A DNA stretch of 9,279 nt from Lysobacterales bacterium. GTDB taxonomy: Bacteria; Pseudomonadota; Gammaproteobacteria; Xanthomonadales; SZUA-36. The stretch lies in NCBI GenBank assembly GCA_009692275.1, contig SHZL01000098.1, positions 1-9,279 on the forward strand, given 5' to 3'. A model generated the notes under the pieces. It saw only the letters and a program-made list of their open reading frames with translations, had not been told where the DNA came from and made no database searches. The translations under genes were made by a program, and so were the position numbers. Position 1 is the stretch's first letter, and every line of letters begins with the position of its first letter. This document shows, in pieces, positions 6,509 through 9,279 of the stretch.

Positions 6509-7615
6509 TTACAGAGCCGGATTCTCGAATCCATCCTTGAAGAGTCCAGGCGGGGGCGCCGCTGCGCGCACGCAGTCCCAGGTTTCCCCAATGCGGGGGC
6601 CGGTGTCGATCACTGCAAAGTCAGTCACATTGACCTTCTGCGCACCAACGGTGAGATCAAATACCCGCGAATCAATATCCAGATCCGCCCATTTGGTCGT
6701 GGTGAACAGATCGCTCTCCGCCGTGAGGGTGATATTGCCGCCGTCCGCCAGCACGATGCCGTAACGCTTGAAGGTATTGAGTAGCACGCGCGCTGCCGGG
6801 TTGTAACCGGTAAGCGGGAAATTGGCGTTCATACGCAGGCGCGCACCGTACGGAATGGTGGTGGACGGGCCACTCGGCGAGCCAGCATGGGAGGCTGGCC
6901 GGACATACAGGCGGCCTCCCACACCCCCAAGGGAACCATCGCTGGCCATGCGTTCGTTGCGGATGGTGAAGCGGATGGCGTGGCCGAGATCTCCACCGCC
7001 CGTAGCATCAAGCGCCAGTGCAGCGGCTATGTCATCCGCATTGAACATCAGCGGCGCCATGGGAAATCCCGCCGCATCCGCACTGGTGCAGTGCTCACCA
7101 CGCCCTTCCGGCGGATACACGGCGTCAAGTTGCCACACGGCCAGGCATTGGGCTTGCAGCTCGTTCGCGCCTACGCTTTTGGCGTGGTAGGCCTCGTACA
7201 GCGCGCTCCCCTGAACCACCAGCAGGTGACAGTCCTCGGCTTCGTTATCGCAATCAAGGTCAACGTGGCTTTCAATCGCGGCATTCAGGGGCACCGGCAT
7301 AGCCGCACCCAGCGCTTCACAGTCCGGGCTGTAATAACCGTCGGGGTGGGTGACGATGGTGCGCATCGGGCTGTCCGGCGGGGCGTGCACCACGATCAGG
7401 CTGAAATCAATCTGCATGCGCTGGAAACTGACGCCGCCGAAACCACCCAGGCTGCTGAGTGCAGCGATCATGCTGGACGAAGCGGGGTCAAGCGCCGCCG
7501 CGCTGATGTTTTGATTCCACACTGCGGTTGGGGAAAATCGGGGTAATGGTTCAGCCGCAAGCTGCATGGCGTACGTAGTCAGGAACCCTAACGCAATCCG
7601 TGCGTATGGCTGCAT
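6509..7615 (-). CDS. predicted secreted protein of unknown function with C-terminal DGFE tail
   Basis: The protein has 368 residues. The N-terminus (MQPYARIALGFLTTYAMQLAAEP) looks like a signal peptide, with cleavage near residue 21. Six cysteines follow (C99, C122, C129, C157, C176, C348), enough for three disulfides in an exported protein. A segment near 264-291 (NANFPLTGYNPAARVLLNTF, then KRYGIVLADGG) resembles a region I recall from other secreted proteins of unknown function, where a 'sugar- or peptide-like' role has never been shown. The chain ends in LFKDGFENPAL, a short DGFE tail recalled from many exported proteins of gammaproteobacteria. ATG 7615 has GGAG eight bases upstream. It is the first gene of the minus-strand block, 75 bases before the DUF1801 gene, and divergent from the acyltransferase. 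Confidence 0.75.
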   Translation of the reverse strand: MQPYARIALGFLTTYAMQLAAEPLPRFSPTAVWNQNISAAALDPASSSMIAALSSLGGFGGVSFQRMQIDFSLIVVHAPPDSPMRTIVTHPDGYYSPDCEALGAAMPVPLNAAIESHVDLDCDNEAEDCHLLVVQGSALYEAYHAKSVGANELQAQCLAVWQLDAVYPPEGRGEHCTSADAAGFPMAPLMFNADDIAAALALDATGGGDLGHAIRFTIRNERMASDGSLGGVGGRLYVRPASHAGSPSGPSTTIPYGARLRMNANFPLTGYNPAARVLLNTFKRYGIVLADGGNITLTAESDLFTTTKWADLDIDSRVFDLTVGAQKVNVTDFAVIDTGPRIGETWDCVRAAAPPPGLFKDGFENPAL

Positions 7616-7723
7616 TGCATCAACTCCGGTTCAGTGGCCCATTCAGCGGCATAGGGTGCTTGCTTGTCCATGCACCACCCATGTGATAACTATACGTCAG
7701 GTCTGAGAGTGGAGCGAGCGATC
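7616..7723. promoter_or_regulatory. divergent intergenic region with probable promoters
   Basis: This is the only divergent spacer in the window, between the secreted-protein gene (minus) and the acyltransferase (plus), so promoters for both should lie here. It includes an AT-rich patch, GTGATAACTATACG (7683-7696), and a TTGTCC (7664-7669) that could act as a -35 box for the plus strand. The spacing to the best -10-like hexamers is not ideal (about 15 or 21). No operator repeat is evident. Exact promoters are not assigned. Confidence 0.35.
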
Positions 7724-7771
7724 ATGGTCATGCAGCATTGCCCCTGGAATCATCCGGTGTGTGGCCGGTGA
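7711..7771 (+). other. Shine-Dalgarno plus 15-codon leader ORF overlapping the acyltransferase start
   Basis: GGAG (7711-7714) lies nine bases before ATG 7724. This opens MVMQHCPWNHPVCGR and stops at TGA 7769-7771. That stop overlaps a GTG (7768-7770) in the acyltransferase frame (GTGA), an arrangement usable for translational coupling. Alternatively, one base is missing from the CCCC run at 7741-7744: inserting a C would put ATG 7724 in frame with the acyltransferase (MVMQHCPLESSGVW...). It may be a leader, a sequencing slip or chance. Confidence 0.35.
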
Positions 7772-8643
7772 TCTGGCTGGCACGAAGCATTTTATGGTTG
7801 CTCGCCAGGCTGCCCGGCCCGGCCCCGTATCGCCTGGCCCGGCGCTTGGCCGGCTTGTGGATGCGCCTCTCTCCCGGGAAGCGGAGCGTGGCCACGATCA
7901 ACCTCAGGGCCTGCTATCCAAAGCTTGGCGATGCCGAAATCGACGCATTGGTGCGGGAAAGTTTTGTGCACTACGTGTGTTCCATCTTTGAAACCGGGCG
8001 CAATTGGTATTGGCCACTGGATCAGTTACAGGCCATGTGCGATGGGGATGCGGGGGTAAAACTGTTCGAGGAGTCACTGCGCCATGGCAAGGGCGTGGTG
8101 GTGCTCGCGCCGCACTTTGGCGCGTGGGAGTTCCTGGGAATGTTCCTGCAGAAATTTCCGGACATTGTCATCCTGTACAAGCCACCTGGGCACCCCGGCC
8201 TTGAAAAAGCACTGTTGCAGCAGCGGCGACGCGGCGGAGCCAACATGCTGCCGGCCACTGCCAGCGGTCTGCGTAAACTCTATGCCCATGTACTGGCGGG
8301 CAAGGGCGCTGGTATTTTGCCGGATCAGCAGCCAGGTTCCGGGCAGGGGCGGTTCGCACCGTTCTTTGGTGTCCCGGCGCTGACCGGAGTCATGGCTCCA
8401 AGGCTGATCCACAAAACCGGCTGCGAGGTATTTTTCGCGGTGTGTGAGCGGCTCGAAGGCGGGCGCTATCGCATGCACGTTTTTCCGGCAGGCGAGGGTA
8501 TTTATTCTGACGATATGGACGTTGCCCTGGCTGAGGTCAACTGTGGTGTAGAGCAGTGCATTCACATTGATCCGGCCCAGTACCTGTGGAGTTACAAGCG
8601 TTTCCGTGCCCGCCCGGAGGGTGAGCCGCCGATGTACCCGTAG
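7738..8643 (+). CDS. LpxL/HtrB-type lysophospholipid (lipid A) acyltransferase
   Basis: The protein has 301 residues from the TTG at 7738, or 291 from the GTG at 7768; no in-frame ATG exists between the upstream stop (7687) and the conserved region, so the start is uncertain. The N-terminal hydrophobic helix (WPVIWLARSILWLLARLP) anchors it to the inner membrane. The acyltransferase motif is H126-x4-E131 (APHFGAWEF), followed by ILPDQQPGSGQGRFAPFFG (193-211), GVMAPRLIHKTGC and the closing YLWSYKRFRARP (282-293). These are the conserved blocks of the LPLAT/HtrB family, which adds a secondary acyl chain to lipid A or related lipids from acyl-ACP. The length is normal for the family. It converges on the alcohol dehydrogenase gene with nine bases between stops. 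Which acyl step it performs (LpxL- or LpxM-like, or ornithine lipid) cannot be decided. Confidence 0.88.
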   Translation: MPLESSGVWPVIWLARSILWLLARLPGPAPYRLARRLAGLWMRLSPGKRSVATINLRACYPKLGDAEIDALVRESFVHYVCSIFETGRNWYWPLDQLQAMCDGDAGVKLFEESLRHGKGVVVLAPHFGAWEFLGMFLQKFPDIVILYKPPGHPGLEKALLQQRRRGGANMLPATASGLRKLYAHVLAGKGAGILPDQQPGSGQGRFAPFFGVPALTGVMAPRLIHKTGCEVFFAVCERLEGGRYRMHVFPAGEGIYSDDMDVALAEVNCGVEQCIHIDPAQYLWSYKRFRARPEGEPPMYP

Positions 8644-8652
8644 TCAGGGCAC

Positions 8653-9279
8653 TTATTGCGCTTCGGTTTTCAGTTCCCAGGCTTTTGACAGCACCCAGGC
8701 ACGCAGGGCGGCTGCCTGCTCCGCAGTCATCTTCTCGAAGCCAGGCATGCCCTTGGCAGACCGCGCGCCACCGATCACGATGCCGTCCCATTGCAGGTAG
8801 GTTTCCTTGGTCGCGTAGCGCAGGTCCGGTACCGATCCACCCCGCCGTGCAACGGCATTCTTGCCGTGACAACCGCTGCAGTAGAATTCGTTGAACGCTT
8901 CATGTCCTTGTTCAATTGTTTCAGCCGATGCGGTCTGCGTGGGCAGTTCAGGAAGGGGCGGGGGCACCCAGGTATTTTCAGGCATGGGAAGTTTTCCCTG
9001 CAGCGAAAAGGCCATGAGGCGGGTTTTGCCACTGGTCTTCTGGCCCGCATGGAAGGTGGGGTAATTGAATTGCATGGCATTGCCGGCGCCGATGGGAATC
9101 AGTACGCGTTGCTCCCCGCCGAGGGTATAGCTGACCGGGGCTGCGCCAATGGCCGAGCCGGTGGCGACACTCCACAGCCTCTTGCCGTCTGCTGCGTTGT
9201 AGGCGCTGAACAAACCATTGGCATCGCCCTGGAAAACCAGCTTGCCGGCAGTGGTGAGCACGCCGCCATTGAACGCCAC
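8653..9279 (-). CDS. quinohemoprotein (PQQ) alcohol dehydrogenase, C-terminal part (5'-partial)
   Basis: The frame is open to the right edge, so only the last 209 or so residues are seen. The first part is the end of the PQQ beta-propeller: FNGGVLTTAGKLVFQGDANG, then LFSAYNAADGKRLW, AAPVSYTLGGEQRVLIPIG. A proline-rich linker (about 98-115: LPMPENTWVPPPLPELP) leads to a cytochrome c domain with C134-S-G-C137-H138, the heme c site, and a likely axial methionine M178 (KGMPGFEKMT). This fusion is the type I/II quinohemoprotein ethanol dehydrogenase plan, periplasmic, passing electrons from alcohol oxidation via PQQ and heme to the respiratory chain. The propeller's Ca/PQQ ligands, the disulfide ring and the signal peptide lie outside the window. 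Confidence 0.9.
   Translation of the reverse strand: MAFNGGVLTTAGKLVFQGDANGLFSAYNAADGKRLWSVATGSAIGAAPVSYTLGGEQRVLIPIGAGNAMQFNYPTFHAGQKTSGKTRLMAFSLQGKLPMPENTWVPPPLPELPTQTASAETIEQGHEAFNEFYCSGCHGKNAVARRGGSVPDLRYATKETYLQWDGIVIGGARSAKGMPGFEKMTAEQAAALRAWVLSKAWELKTEAQ

Noticed and set aside
6887..7546. Plus-strand 219-codon open frame opposite the secreted protein gene
   Set aside because: It is an antisense shadow of a GC-rich gene, Arg/His-rich in composition, with no family features. The minus-strand frame has a signal peptide, a ribosome site and plausible composition.
7683..7701. TGTGA half-site resembling a CRP box
   Set aside because: The second half (TCACA at the right spacing) is absent.
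8074..8565. Minus-strand open frame inside the acyltransferase gene
   Set aside because: The plus-strand gene carries clear family motifs; this frame shows none.

Overview
The window looks like an ordinary stretch of chromosome from a Gram-negative, moderately GC-rich bacterium, most likely a gammaproteobacterium or a close relative. This is an inference from an LpxL/HtrB-type acyltransferase, a quinohemoprotein alcohol dehydrogenase with a fused cytochrome c domain, Sec signal peptides and clear Shine-Dalgarno (SD) sequences. There are no rRNA, tRNA, CRISPR, phage or insertion-sequence signals. Coding density is very high and no gap exceeds about 125 bases.

Layout. On the left, a plus-strand pair (2-1167) encodes an AhpD-like carboxymuconolactone decarboxylase-family protein, cut by the window edge, and an FMN-type pyridoxamine-phosphate-oxidase-fold protein, two bases apart. 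This pair runs into the tail of a block of eight minus-strand genes (7615 down to 1153). In transcription order the block is: a secreted protein of unknown function with a C-terminal DGFE tail; a DUF1801 protein; a four-helix membrane protein resembling hydroxylaminobenzene mutase; an NAD(P)-dependent epimerase/dehydratase broken by a frameshift; an exported cupin-DUF6265 protein; an antibiotic-biosynthesis-monooxygenase (ABM) domain protein; a sulfite-oxidase-fold molybdopterin protein; and an exported amidohydrolase_2 protein. Gaps inside the block are 75 bases or less and one junction is a 4-base ATGA overlap, so much of it may be co-transcribed. A divergent spacer (7616-7737) separates it from a plus-strand lipid A acyltransferase gene, which converges on the 3' part of the alcohol dehydrogenase gene at the right edge.

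How the genes fit together. The block is rich in small redox, hydrolytic and detoxification-type enzymes: mutase-like, ABM, molybdopterin, amidohydrolase and cupin. No complete known pathway can be read from it and no regulator lies in the window. The most useful observations are the single-base frameshift in the epimerase together with a damaged glycine motif, the ambiguous start of the acyltransferase gene, which has a well-placed SD in the wrong frame, and the coupling of the mutase-like gene to the epimerase. I see no convincing evidence of a new mobile, defence or RNA-based system here.
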